A stretch of DNA of 64,000 nt, from NCBI GenBank assembly GCA_022385805.1, contig MU277718.1, positions 65,716-129,715 on the forward strand, written 5' to 3'. Shown one piece after another: positions 33,804 to 45,991 of this stretch (its first letter is position 1; each line of letters opens with the position of its first letter). This stretch comes from Pilatotrama ljubarskyi. Taxonomy: Eukaryota; Basidiomycota; Agaricomycetes; Polyporales; Polyporaceae. The notes under the pieces are model-generated. The model saw only the letters and a list, made by a program, of their open reading frames with translations, was not told the origin of the DNA and ran no database searches. The translations under genes and the position numbers were made by a program.

Positions 33804-36800
33804 TCACGAATCGGCCGTAGGCACGATATGCCGCAGATGTGCTGGGACGAGCTCGGGTGGGAGCTTCATGATCTGGTCCAGCGGAGCACGTTTCGCGAGC
33901 GCAAGCAGGTTCAGCCTGAGCTTCTTCAGCACGGGGTCCTCATCGGCACCCTCGCTCTCACTCTCGCCCGCTCCGTTATTCGCTACCACCGCCGCGGGAG
34001 GCTCCTCAGGCTTCGGCGCAGCGGTCTCCTCGTCCTCGGTCTTCATAAGGACGTCGCCGTCGGGACTGGTCTCTGCAGGTCGTTCCGCGGAGGCATGTTC
34101 GCCACGCGCGAGCTTGGCAATCTCGTTCGCAGCATACTCCAAAGCGTACGTGAGCATTCCCGCGTCCTCCACCGCCGCCGAACTAGCCCCAGCAGAGCCA
34201 AGACCGGCAGCGATGCCCGAGCCTGCAGCCGACGACTTGCCCGCCTCCGCCTCGCGGTGCTCCTCGATCGCCCACTGCAGGTACGCCGCCGCGTTCTTGT
34301 CCGGGTCGCGCGCGAGCGCCTCGTCCATCTCGCGCCGCCGCTTCTCGCGGTACTCGCGACCCGCCCACACGTCCTCGGCGCGGAACAGCTCGTCTGGGGC
34401 GCGGATGAGCGCGGGCAAGTCGATCTGCGAGCGCGAAATCGCCTGCAGAGTTTGCAGGGCACGCGCTGCTGCAGGGTATGTGCGGAGGGACAGCTCGATC
34501 TGGTGGCGGACGGGGTCGGAGGACAGCGCCACGGAGGGCACGGGGATGGTCGTGTCCGAAAAGGGCTCAGGGGGCGGGGTCGGAGGGAGTTCGTTCAGGA
34601 TGCGCGCCGCCTCGCACAGAAGCGCGTGACGGCCGTCGGTGAGAGGGTTGACGATGTTTTCCTCAACCCACTTTGCCACAGGCATACCGAGCTCGCCGTA
34701 CGTCGGCGCTTCCCCATCACACTGCTGAAGACGCTTTTAGACAAGCAATCGATCCAAGAAGCAGGAGATACGTACGATAGGTTCAGAAGGGGTGAGGAAC
34801 TCTGCAAGGCTGCGCACGTACGCAAACCCGTCCACGCCGCCATACACCACGTCCCGGATATACGCCTCTGCCTCCGCAGCCTTGCCCGTCCAGTAGCTTT
34901 CTTCCGCTGTCTCCATCGCCATCTCAGTAGGCGGGTTGCTCCGGCTTGGGCGGGCCACAGGCGGTTGGCACGTCTTCCGCACCGTGTCGAACAGCTTCTC
35001 CTCGGAGCCCAGCTCCGCGCTAAGGTCGCCGATCCGCCTCTCCTCCGCGAGTAAGCTCGGGAGCGTCGCGAACGTTCCGAAGTCAGCCGTGACGGGCTCG
35101 CGAGGATTTTTCCAAGCGGGTACAGTCTCTTCCTCGACGACCTCCTTGGCTCGTCCGCGGCTCGGTGCATTGCGCACGATAGTCCAATGTCGTCGACGGG
35201 GCTGTTTGGTGCGACCAGACTGTTTTTGAGGTGGCGGCGGCGCGGCAAGCGTCGGCGGTGTGGGTACCTCTTCTACCGGGAGGATGTTGACGGGCGCCGG
35301 AAGCGGTGGTCGGGATGGGTCAAAAGGTTCGAGCGGTGGGTAAAGCGGAGTGAGGAGAGGTCGTGAGGGAGGGTCAGGTACGAAGAACGACAGCACAGAG
35401 AATGGGTCCTCCACTTTGATAGACGAGTCAGCACAGATACAGCGGACATGAATGGCAAGGGACATACTCTCGGCGTAGTCTATGCTGCCTTCCGCCGTGT
35501 AGGGAGGACCGCCCTTCTCGATGCGCATTCGTTCTTTCTTGGTACGATAGCGCTTGCCTAGCCGAACGCAACGTCAGCATGCTCCATAGCCGAGTGTAGC
35601 ATGAAGAGGCCTACCCTTCAGCTTGAGTGCCAACATAAGCTCCGCCCAATCCGACCCTGGAGGGAACGCTCCAAGCCCGTCCTTCGCCCCGGGCAGTCCT
35701 CCGTCAGGTTCTATGCTCTCCGAAAGCGGTCCCGGCGGCTTCTTTCCCTTCGTCCGTTTCCCGCCTCCGCCCGCTGGAAAGGGCGACCCTGCGCGGCTCT
35801 CATCGACGTCCATGGGCGTGCCCGCAGCCTTGTCCAATGGCGTTCCGACTGCTCCAGAGGCGTCCTCATCGTCGACGTTCACTGGGTCCTCGTCTTTCTC
35901 GATTTCGATGTTCCAGTCGGTCTCGTACTCGATGACGGTCGCTGCCGCTTTCGCGATGTGCTCGAGAGCATACGCCTCGATGCGTTCTGCTTCCGTGTAG
36001 TATATACTGCCCGGCGGGTTGAAGGTTTTGGCATTCGTCGTCACAAGTCGGAGATCTGACTGTTATACGAAGTCAGCATTCGGACTCGTCGATCGCAGCA
36101 GAAGCATTTGTCCCAAGTCTGCCGCGAAGACGAGAACGCTGCCGTCGCCGGTACGCTCCGCCATCAATAGCAAACATGAAGCCAGACGGGCGACGCCTAA
36201 AAGTGTGGAAAGCCTGGATGCGCGCACATGCGTAGTCCGGCGAAGTGCTGGGACTTCAAAGCAGCGAGCAATGGCAAGTACTCGCAGTGATTGGAGGTGC
36301 GAGGAAAGGACACGGGGCCGCAGCCGACGCACGAACACTCACCGCAAACTCCTCCAAAGACCTGTACTTTCCCTTATCCACCTTTGTTGTCATTGTGCCA
36401 AGGTCCATGGGTCGACTGATGACATCTGCATAGCCAGGGACTTGCTCGGGATCGACAGGCTTGAGGAAGAAGGCGTAATCATCTTTCCTGCGCGCAAATA
36501 TCAGCAAACCCACCCCATATACTCACTCAATTGGCCACCTACTTCTTGATCTGTGCTATGAGCTTGGTGAGGACCTCCTTCAGCGGTTTGAGCTTGATTG
36601 GCCTGGGTGTTTTCTTGACTGGCTCCTCGTAGGTGAGCTTGATCTTTTTCTTGGCCTTCTGGGCCTTGACAGCGCTGAGCGGTGGGAGAACAAGAGTGAG
36701 GCCCGAGGAGGACTTGACTGCATGGCTAGAGGGCTCTGCGTGGTCGTCGTGTGCAGGAAACGAGGACGGGCTCATTTCTCGCCTTTGCGTCGTTGAGGTT

Positions 36801-36898
36801 TGCGATTCGGCGCAGCGGTCAATCCCCGGCCGTGATTGGCTCACAGGGGCTCCGGAGGCCGGCCGGGGCCGGTCCGCTTCCCGGCTGGTCTCGGTCAT
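33804..36898 (-). CDS. BRD7/BRD9-like bromodomain protein
   Basis: Exons run from the ATG at 36898 (MTETSREADRPRP; a second in-frame ATG lies at 36775). A basic segment (KAQKAKKKIKLTYEEP) leads into the bromodomain, spliced from LTKLIAQIKK / KDDYAFFLKPVDPEQVPGYADVI / PMDLGTMTTKVDKGKYRSLEEFA / SDLRLVTTNAKTFNPPGS. The acetyl-lysine-contacting Asn in NAKTFN is present. Next come an acidic region, a Pro-rich segment (PLTPLYPPLEPFDPSRPP), YIRDVVYGGVDGFAYVRSLAEFL, and a long helical C-terminus that ends DQIMKLPPELVPAHLRHIVPTADS at 33804. The bromodomain followed by a conserved C-terminal domain fits the BRD7/BRD9 group of chromatin-remodeller subunits. Nuclear; binds acetylated histones. It probably works in a SWI/SNF-type complex, by inference from the family. 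Confidence 0.75.
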
Positions 36899-37410
36899 CC
36901 CGGAGCGCCCGTAACAGGCACGCTCAGTGCGTCACCGGCGCCTGCACCGCCGCGCGCAGGCAACGCGAGCTCGGCGCAGCCACGCTGTTCGTCTTTCCTC
37001 CCGCGACCTCGACAGGCTCCTCCCATCTGCCCTCTTTTCTCTCGCTTTCACTTTGTGCGCCAGTAATTGAACCAGCGCACTCGATAGTTCTGTGTACCTT
37101 GGTGAGTCATTTGTCGAGTTCTGTAAGCCCTGCTCGTTAGTTTCGTGGCGTCTGCTACATCTCCATCATATACAATGATCCTACCACAGCATTTGCCCTC
37201 GCGTCTTCTGTTGTATGGAGTCCAGCTCGCTGGCGGACAGTCTGGATTGTCTCTCGTAAGAGTGAACACCGTAGCGTACGGCTGGTCAACTTGGCCGTGG
37301 CATGGCAGGTCGCGTGCCGCTTGGGACGAATTCCTCATGACCACCGTCGCGGAATGCAATCTCGTTTCACAGACAAATTCTTACGCCTTATTTCTTCTTA
37401 GCGTTTCACA
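36899..37410. other. Divergent promoter region, bromodomain and Cys-rich membrane genes
   Basis: Shared upstream region of two outward-facing genes. No other feature was recognised. Confidence 0.45.
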
Positions 37411-38123
37411 ATGACCGTCACCGCACAAGCGTACGCCATTACAGCACCCGCGCTGGTACACTGCGAGAGTAACGAGAAAGGATGCAACCACGTCCACAAC
37501 GGCGTTCCCGGGGCCCATCAGTGCCGCCGTGAACGTTCGCGCTCGCGGCGTGTTGTCACTGCCCTGCTGCTCGCGACATTCTCCTTTGCCCTTATCCTTC
37601 TTATCTCATGCCTGTACGATGCGGCGTTCAACGAGGCGTCCTGGCTCAGCTCTCTCGGCCTTGTCGAGGACGGCTCTGGGAGCACGTGGACTGCGCTCGG
37701 CGGATTCGTGAAGCGTCAGGCGGTCGACAACGGAAACGGCCAAAATGCGTTCGTACATCGGAAATGTACGTCGAGAACGCTCATGATTTGAGTACCGGAG
37801 AGATACTAACATCCTCGGACAGACTACCTCATCGTCGTATTCGTCGGCTTGTTCCTCGTAATCTTGGCCGCGATCTGTCTCAGCGCGTGGTGTTGCCGCG
37901 GTAAGCGGTTCGCCCTACTATCGTCCGCAAGTCGCTAACTGTCTGTTCGCAGGTGCTTTCGAAAACCCGCTTTGCTGCCCGTGCTACCTCTGCGCCTGTT
38001 GCGGTGGGCTCGGTACGTACCGCCGTTTTCCATCAGGCATCCGAACTCACCGCGTTCTCTATGACAGCATGCCTCGAGTGCATCGGGTGCGGCCTCTGTG
38101 CCGAGGGCATCGACAATATGTGA
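37411..38123 (+). CDS. Small two-TM protein with Cys-rich C-terminus
   Basis: Exons 37411-37765, 37823-37900, 37953-38012 and 38068-38123; 182 aa. A basic segment (RRERSRSRRVV) precedes a first membrane helix (ALLLATFSFALILLISCLY). After a loop comes a second helix (YLIVVFVGLFLVILAAICLSAW). The remaining 40 residues hold 12 cysteines (CCR..., LCCPCYLCACCGG, CLECIGCGLC) and end IDNM. The introns fall between the Cys clusters. The layout resembles small Cys-rich membrane proteins whose tails are palmitoylated or bind metal, but no family was recognised and no function is claimed. It is divergent to the bromodomain gene. Confidence 0.72.
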
Positions 38124-39450
38124 TCGCCGCGAACGTCCGTGGCTCACGACCAGGACCACGCTCCGGATGACCCCTTGCCTTGTCACGTCTCATACTCCTT
38201 TACGGACTCTTCGGACGCTCATGAACGCACCGCTCAGCTTATCTTGGACAATATTTGCCAGACCAATCTGAACGCGCTCTCCCCAGATATCCCGACGTTG
38301 TCAGATATCATATACGAGCTTCACGATACCTATATGGCCTTGTGCCATCTCTTCCTTTGGTGTATTACATCACCACAGCGTTATGGTAGTCTTGCGGTTC
38401 TGCATATCAGCGCTTGCAGCAGTGTCAGATCTAGAGTACGGTATACCGCATCTGTAGAGGTGGGTAGTTCACTCCTGTACACGTGGATCTAGTTCTGGTA
38501 GACCTCGGAGCCGTAGGTAGGCGTCCGACATCGTTCCTCCCGGGCTTACTGAGAGCTTTGAGACAGGGAGACATTGACTGCTTCGGCGGGACCAGTGCGT
38601 TCAACAACCCTTGCACAATCGTGACATACGGATATCGTGGTGGTGAGTAGTCGGATGAGCGAACTAATCCCGGTTGTCATAGCTGCTTGCGCTACGCCCA
38701 TACAAACATCCCCAGGTGAGCCTATACACGCCGTAGCAGCTTCAGTACTGCTATTCCTGCAACCGCTAGGATTCGCCTGTCAGTATAGGCATTTCCACTG
38801 CTGGTATCGCACGTCTGTCGGTCTCCGCGGCCGGCGCCCCTGCATCTATGCATTTTGCAGCTGAACCGACCTGCATCTCCCCGCGCCTCACCTACTTTGT
38901 GAATCATGGATGCAGGTTAAACGTTCTTCAGACCTCACGTCGGAAGCGTATCCGCGACCATTGTTGCAGCGATGTGCGTCCCGTGGCATCATCCTGCCCA
39001 GCGTGGCGCCAGCAGCCCGAGGCATGCACGGCCCCTTCTTGGTTCTGGGAATGTATTTCATCCGCTCGCGCAGCTAGCTGTCTGGCATGCGTGTTCGTCC
39101 TTTCCAGTGTCCTGTGGTCCTTGATATCAGGTGACGTAATGGTCCGCGAATACCTATCTTAGCTCGGAAACGGGGCTGGCAGGCTTTGGGCAGGCTCGCC
39201 GCGTGTGGGAGACGCAATCACAGATATCGTTTCGTGCTGCGGCCTCGTTGCATTGTCTCATTCTCGATCTGCCAAGAAGCGGGGAGAGGGGGCGGGGGGG
39301 CATATAGGCCGGCTCGGCGGTTCGTTGACGTTCAGCGGTTGGCCCGGACGACAATCTCGCCTCTGTTCGAGCTCCCTAGGTAAGCCTGGCGACGTCTCGT
39401 CTGGATATGTAGGATGAAGCTTACGATCTCAGCTCGGATGCTGTAGCAAG
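38124..39450. other. Intergenic
   Basis: 1.3 kb without a supported gene. It has a G-rich run near 39283-39300. It holds the promoter of permease copy 2. Confidence 0.4.
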
Positions 39451-40738
39451 ATGCCTTGGGTTCTCTCTTCGATGCTAGCATGCATGGTCGCGTGGCTGCT
39501 CTCCATGTCCATACCAACTGCTGGAGCGGCATCCCTCTCTACGCGTCACCAGAACGATCACGGCGTCAAGATCGCACCCAAAGTCTTCATCCTCGACATG
39601 GTGAGCGATTCTGTGCGCACGTACACAGTCGGCCATGCTCATGCGTCCGTGCCAGTTTGACGATGAGGGGAGCGCCTGGTACAACATCCCAGAGTTCAAC
39701 CTGCTGGAACGCAATATCACCGTCCCGGGCTTCTCGCCGCTCTTCCACCACGCCCACTGCACGAAGAACGGGTCGATCTGCCAGCTGGTCACAGGAGAGG
39801 CAGAGATCAATGCCGCTGCGACGATCACTGCTCTCGTGCTCTCCCCGGTGTTCGACCTCACGCGGACGTACTTCCTTATCGCCGGCATCGCAGGCATAAG
39901 CCCAAAGCTTGGTACCCTCGGAAGCGTCACGTTCGCCCGATTCGCAGTCCAGGTCGCGTTGCAGTACGAATTCGACGCTCGTGAGATGCCCGCCAACTTC
40001 TCGACTGGCTATGTCCCGCAGGGGTCCTATTCGCCGGACGAGTACCCTCAGGAGCTGTACGGGACGGAGGTCTTCGAGGTCAACGACAACCTCCGTCAGC
40101 TTGCGATTGAAATGGCTAGGACCGGGACACTCTTCGACGACGCGCAGTCGCAGGAATATCGCGCTCACTACGCGAGTCACTCCGCCTTCGCTGCTGGTGC
40201 CGCCGCTCCCTCAATCGTCGCCTGCGATACCGCGACAGCTGGCGTCTTCTGGACCGGGAACCTGCTCGCGGAGGCATTCGAGAACACGACGACGCTCTGG
40301 ACGAACGGCAGCGCGACGTACTGCACAACGCAGCAGGAGGACAACGCGACGCTGGAGCCCCTCCTCCGCGGGGCGCTCGCTGGGCGCGTCGACTTTTCAC
40401 GCATCATCATCATGCGCACCGCGTCCGACTTCGACAGGCCGTACCCCGGAGAAAGCGCCGCCACGAACCTCTTCCTCATGTCGCCGGGCTACGATATCTC
40501 GATCAAGAACATCCCTGCGGCGGGCGTGCCTGTGGTGACCGGCATTGTGTCGCAGTGGCATACGCGGTTCGAGAGGGGCATTCGACCGCATAACTACGTC
40601 GGCGATATCTTTGGGTCGCTTGGTGGGACGCCGGACTATGGCCCGGGTAACATATTTGGGGGCAAGTCGGCGGAGACGACGACGAAACGGTCAGTGCGGC
40701 GGACTCTTCGTCGATGGAGACATCTTGGACTCAGGTAG
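39451..40738 (+). CDS. Purine nucleoside permease (NUP family), copy 2
   Basis: Two exons, 39451-39600 and 39656-40738, with a 55 bp intron at the same place as in copy 1 (KIAPKVFILDM / FDDEGSAWYNIPEF). The signal peptide is MPWVLSSMLACMVAWLLSMS. The body matches copy 1 nearly throughout: NITVPGFSPLF, GISPKLGTLGSVTFARFAVQ, YGTEVFEVNDNLRQ, FSRIIIMRTASDFDRPYPGE and GSLGGTPDYGPGNIFGGK. After FGGK it carries an unusual basic tail (TTKRSVRRTLRRWRHLGLR) that copy 1 lacks. By eye the two copies are about 75 % identical. A secreted or organelle-lumen location follows from the signal peptide; the transport role is from the family name only. Confidence 0.83.
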
Positions 40739-41352
40739 GGTGGAGTGAGCGTCACCTAGTTTCTCTGTAGCGAGACGGATGCTAGATCGCAGCAGTACGC
40801 AACGAAAATGCTCGGAGTGACTCGTCTGTGGGCCCGTGCGGGTCGGTGCCGTGGACTAGTATGTATGACAGCACTGTTGAGTGTGCGCAGTGCCACCAAG
40901 AAGCAATGTTTCTGAGCTTGTAATTGGAGCCGGCTGGCAAGGCTGGCCACTTGAGGACATTCCTGAGCATCACATGTGCTGTAACTTGGAATTCATCTGC
41001 AGGGCCCTCCTAACTGCGAGACTCTGAATCACAGTGGGATATCTACAGGCCGCCTAAGCACCGTACGAGTCGTACTCGCAGCGATTGGAAATCATGGGTG
41101 ACTCCAGCCTAGCTTTAGGGCGGTGTAACGGCACTGCCCGGCCGTTATAACTAGAGTAGCTGGACCCGGCTTAGTCCACGGAGGTAACAGCTCTAGTAGG
41201 TTGTAATAGACTGGGCCCGGAAAGTGGGACGGATAGTCGCATAGTCGAAATAGTTGTGCCGTGTGCAATTCCGGCGTGTTCCATTTTCCCCAGTTGTTAC
41301 AGGCAGCTATCAGTCCGTTTATATGCTCATGGGCGGCAGCAGGCATCTGATA
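40739..41352. other. Intergenic
   Basis: Sequence between permease copy 2 and the TIR element. No supported feature. Confidence 0.4.
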
Positions 41353-42054
41353 CTATCATGGACCCAGTGTTCGAACGCTGGCCACAAGACATTGAATAAC
41401 TTCCCATCATCGCCTCCGATAAGCTTCAAACTTCGCACATACGCNNNNNNNNNNNNNNNNNNNNNNNNNNNNNNNNNNNNNNNNNNNNNNNNNNNNNNNN
41501 NNNNNNNNNNNNNNNNNNNNNNNNNNNNNNNNNNNNNNNNNNNNNNNNNNNNNNNNNNNNNNNNNNNNNNNNNNNNNNNNNNNNNNNNNNNNNNNNNNNN
41601 NNNNNNNNNNNNNNNNNNNNNNNNNNNNNNNNNNNNNNNNNNNNNNNNNNNNNNNNNNNNNNNNNNNNNNNNNNNNNNNNNNNNNNNNNNNNNNNNNNNN
41701 NNNNNNNNNNNNNNNNNNNNNNNNNNNNNNNNNNNNNNNNNNNNNNNNNNNNNNNNNNNNNNNNNNNNNNNNNNNNNNNNNNNNNNNNNNNNNNNNNNNN
41801 NNNNNNNNNNNNNNNNNNNNNNNNNNNNNNNNNNNNNNNNNNNNNNNNNNNNNNNNNNNAAGCCGAGTTGACACTCCTTTACGCTCAAGATCGCCCACTT
41901 CCCTTGCCCAAAAAACTTCCTTCTTGTTCAAGGATGTTCATGGGATGCCCAGCAAACAATCTGTAAATTTGAGAGGTTATCGGGTGTGGTGTGCAAGGGC
42001 TACAGCGGAAACGTTCGAACACTGGGCCCCGTTCGAACACTGGGTCCATGATAG
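41353..42054. mobile_element. TIR element (Tc1/mariner-like or MITE) containing an assembly gap
   Basis: The left end at 41351-41376 is the exact reverse complement of 42031-42056, a 26 bp inverted repeat including a TA at each side. If TA is the target duplication, the element begins CTATCATGGACCCAGTG and ends with its complement. Just inside the right end the 14 bp word GTTCGAACACTGGG occurs twice (42013 and 42031). Most of the interior is unknown (Ns), so coding capacity cannot be judged. A TA duplication fits Tc1/mariner-type elements. Confidence 0.65.
41445..41859. other. Assembly gap of 415 Ns
   Basis: Unsequenced bases; the true length may differ. The gap lies wholly inside the TIR element, and open frames crossing it are meaningless. 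Confidence 0.95.
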
Positions 42055-43230
42055 TAATCTTGTTGCATCTCTACTACAAACTCGCACGGGGTGACCGCCT
42101 TCCGGCGCCTTGCATGGGTCAGCTAACGAGTTGAGACGCGATGAGTGTATACCTCAATGTGGAAAAGGGAGTCAATTGTCGATTTAGCCTGAGGACTGAG
42201 TGATAGTTACGACGCACATGGTAGTCCTCGGGTAAAAATGGGGCATAACTCTTCATACTGTATAGGATGCGCAGGTCACCCATCCTATTGACGTTATGCT
42301 TTAGTCTCAATCCAACTTATGAAGGCCCTTAAAGCTCTTCTGCCCAGTGGGGACCCTCAAACCAACCGGTGGTCGAAACTGTCAGAAACAGAATTTACCA
42401 AATGCCTACTCTGCACAGCCACCGGCCAATGCCGTACTGCACAAACTTGTCATTCCCGTGACAACTCCGTTTGTCGCGGAACTCATCCTGGCTTGATCCA
42501 CCATCCTGCAGATAACTTCGCGGACTGAAACGAGGCTCTCTGCAGTTATGCTGCTGGTCCGATAGGGTGCTAGTGATGCCTTCTTCGCACATTTAGCAAG
42601 GTTTGGTCCCTGTTGATCCATTTATAGATACGGTGCTGCGGGCCTTGCGGAATCGCTGCGGGCTCACATCCGCAGTACTTGGCTCCTTCCAGCAATCGGT
42701 ATAATCTCAGGTGGCCGCAACGTTCTACCGGTCAAGCTCACCCGATAGTCAGATTATCCAGTGGGTGGTGAGTACTTCCTCCGCCGTCACTCCAATACGT
42801 CCCACCGCGTGCGTGTCGGCGGGCGAGGAATTCGTCACCGCCTGTGTGCATTCAGACCACAGTGATAGATTCCGCAATGTCCCCTTGACATGACGCTCGT
42901 GACTCCGGCCTGATTGTCTGAGAAACATTGGCGCTCAAGGCGCGATGCCTACACACTCATCACGCCAAAGCAGACAAGGTGTCACTCGGGTTGACAATCG
43001 GTGCGTCCGCTGAACCTGGAAGAGTGCTTTTGCATGGTCTCCGTCAACTCTCGATGTTGTCGCGCTTTTTGCGTCCTTCGGGCCATGACTGCGCGCCGTA
43101 AGATCGCACCGCCGGATGATCAGCTGCGCCCGTCAACCGGACGCTCCTGAGAGTTCATATGCAGCCCCCAGAGGCAGTGTCTCTCTTTCCCCTCTTTTTC
43201 TCGGTCGAAGGCTCTCGGCATGCTATCGAC
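42055..43230. other. Intergenic
   Basis: Promoter side of GT15 copy 2. No supported gene or repeat. Confidence 0.4.
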
Positions 43231-45223
43231 ATGATCCCCTGGCTCCCCACCCACAATAAAGAGCACTACTCGCGATCCTTGCGATCCCGTGCATGTAAAG
43301 TCAACCGCAGAGCGTTCTGGCTTTCGATATCTCTCAGTCTCATTGTGAGTCCTCTCTAGCATCCGTGACTCGCATTTCGAAGCCGATCTTGTACTCCGTG
43401 TTTCTAGATCACCCTCCACTCCCTACTTCGCTACGCGCGGCCGGAATACGCCCATTTAACCTCCGTCTCAAACATCACGGCTCATTTACCATGGGGTGGC
43501 GAGGCCCATCGTAGCATGATAACAAACTCGGAATACGAGCTCGCACCGAACGGTACAAGACGAGCGAACGCCGTGCTTCTCATGCTGGCCCGAAACTCGG
43601 AGCTCGAGACTGCGATGGGCAGTGTGAGAGAGCTCGAGGAACGCTTCAACAAGCGATACGGCTACCCCTGGGTCTTTCTGAACGAGGTGCCATTCACCGA
43701 CGAGTTCAAGCGGTCAGTGCGCCTTGCGACGTAAGCATACCGCTAGTGACTGACAAGCGCCGTAGGAATATGAGCAACATTATAGCCGGACCCGTCTCCT
43801 TCGGACGTATCCCGTCAGAGGATTGGTACCAGCCGAAGTGGATTGACGAGGAGAAGGCGTCGGCGGGCCGTGCACAGATGGAAGCGGACGGTGTCGTTTA
43901 TGGCGGTGAGTAGGATACCGTTGACGCCATATGCTTCAGCTCACTTCGCGTTTTCTAGGGAGCCTCTCGTACGTCCAGCGAAGCGATGATACCCGTTCCA
44001 CTCGCTCATGAGTCTTATAGCTATCGGAACATGTGCAGGTTCAACTCCGGTGTAAGCCTTTGCCCAACCCCGCCCGTCTTGAGTCTGATCCTCGTCCAGT
44101 TCTTCTACAGACATCCGCTGGTACTGCCCTATAAGTGGTACTGGCGCGTCGAGTACGTCCAGTCCGATTGTCTTCATGGACCGCGTCACTTACTGTATGG
44201 CAGACCAAATGTCCATTTCCGCTGTGACACCGACTACGACCCCTTCCTGTTCATGGAGGAGAACGACAAGGTCTATGGTGAGTATGAGCGACCGGCCTGG
44301 ACGTGACGAGGTCTCATTAACTGCATATCATTTAGGTTTCACGATATCACCTCTGGAGTGGCCGCAGACGGTTCCGACATTGTGGGACGCGGTGAAAGGT
44401 GAGTCGCTCTTCACTCATGTCTTCTTCAAGTCAGTGAAACTGATGTTCTCCTCCAGAGTTCATCGCCGACAACCCAGATCTCCTCCCAGCGAATAACTCG
44501 ATGGCGTACTTGTCAGATGACGGCGGGGCGTCCTATAACATGTGCCATTGTACGTGCAGGTGTCACGCCATCATTCTATCAGCATGCGATGCACCGAGCT
44601 GATACCTAGCGCAGTCTGGAGCAACTTCGAGATCGCGAATATGGAGTTCTGGAGAGGGGATGCGTACAGCAAGTTCTTCGAACACCTCGAGTCCAAGGGT
44701 GGCTTCTACTACGAGGTACGTCTTTGCACACACCATCCCTGACCATCTTCGTCTCTCGTGCGGAATCCACCGTCTCCACACACTCTTCTACCCTCTGTCT
44801 CACCGACGCCCACCGACGTTGATTCCTGCTCGTAGCGCTGGGGCGACGCGCCCGTCCACAGCATCGGCGTCGGCCTCTTCGCACGCAAAGACCAGATTCA
44901 CTTCTTCGACGACATCGGGTACCAGCACGACCCATTCCAGCACTGCCCGCGGGACTCCGCCGTGCGCTCGGCCAAGAACTGCGATTGCAGGCCGTATGAG
45001 AGCTTCGGTGAGTACCACGATCACGCCCAAGCCGTCCCCTGTGATTCTTCCGGGCCACTCCCACAGCCACCCTGCTGTGGGAGTGGGGTGGTCCGGTCAT
45101 CCTTGGACGGCGGAGTCGTCGGTCGACGAAGCAGAAGGATATTCAACTGACTCAATTCGGTGGATCTCAGACTACAACATGTATTCCTGTCTAACGAAGT
45201 GGGAGCAGGTGCTCCGATCGTGA
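43231..45223 (+). CDS. GT15 alpha-1,2-mannosyltransferase, copy 2
   Basis: The ATG at 43231 gives MIPWLPTHNKEH and then a signal anchor (AFWLSISLSLI / ITLHSLLRY). An in-frame ATG at 43159 is an alternative start. Exons then give [130 protein letters not shown] and [23 protein letters not shown]. The last exon ends DYNMYSCLTKWEQVLRS, stop 45221-45223, after a longer 163 bp intron. The same Golgi glycan-mannosylating role as copy 1 is expected. Identity to copy 1 is roughly 60-65 % by eye. Here the intron equivalent to the 593 bp one of copy 1 is only about 50 bp. Confidence 0.83.
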
Positions 45224-45991
45224 TGCATGGAGTTGGTGTAGACTCGGAGGTGCTGCCATTCGGCGGTTTAGGACACCGTCACCGGTGATGTCCGAAGGTA
45301 CGCCCTGAAGAGCGCCATAACACACTCCTGGGATGGCCGTGCGCGTCGAAAGGGGATGTCAGAACGCGTCGGACCTAATTGCCGTGTCTGAGGTGACCAT
45401 CAGCGGAAATGCGATGGAGTCTCTCTTCTGCTATAGTGTGGATTGTCTAGGCGGAATATTTTTGTAGCAGCCGGCACAAGTGTAGACATCCGTTGACGGT
45501 TTGTAGCTCCTATAACATATACGTGCACCTGCGGTCTGTACAGTGAGAGCGACAGGAGCACAGGTTCAAACGCTCAGGGGTGCTATGTAATGATGCGGAT
45601 TCCTCGGACAGAAACACGATGATGGCATCCGAATCGACCGCGATCTCACAATGCCGCTGCTCGCGAGTGAGATGACGGCGGCGTTGAACTTGCTCTAGTG
45701 GATTCCGTAAGGATACGTTAGGGATGATATCGTCGATTCATGAGGACTCGTCAATGTCGTAAGCGACTACGCGTACGGAGTAGAAGTCCATGGTAAGGTG
45801 TAAACGTAGCAATACTAATGTAAAAGGGAGAGTCCGCATTCCGCCAGGGAAGTAGCTGGTAGTAGCAGAGCGTGAAAACAACGAAGAGAGATAACGATAC
45901 AGAAAGCAGACTGTACATGGCATGCGCCCGAGCACGATCCGGAAGACACGAAAGCTCTAATGTGTAGCTCCAAGTGTAGACCCTGTGAGAA
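45224..45991. other. Intergenic between convergent genes
   Basis: 3' regions of GT15 copy 2 and the nucleotidyltransferase-like gene. Nothing else recognised. Confidence 0.4.

Noticed and set aside
41254..41931. Open frames crossing the N gap.
   Set aside because: They are artefacts of translating unknown bases.
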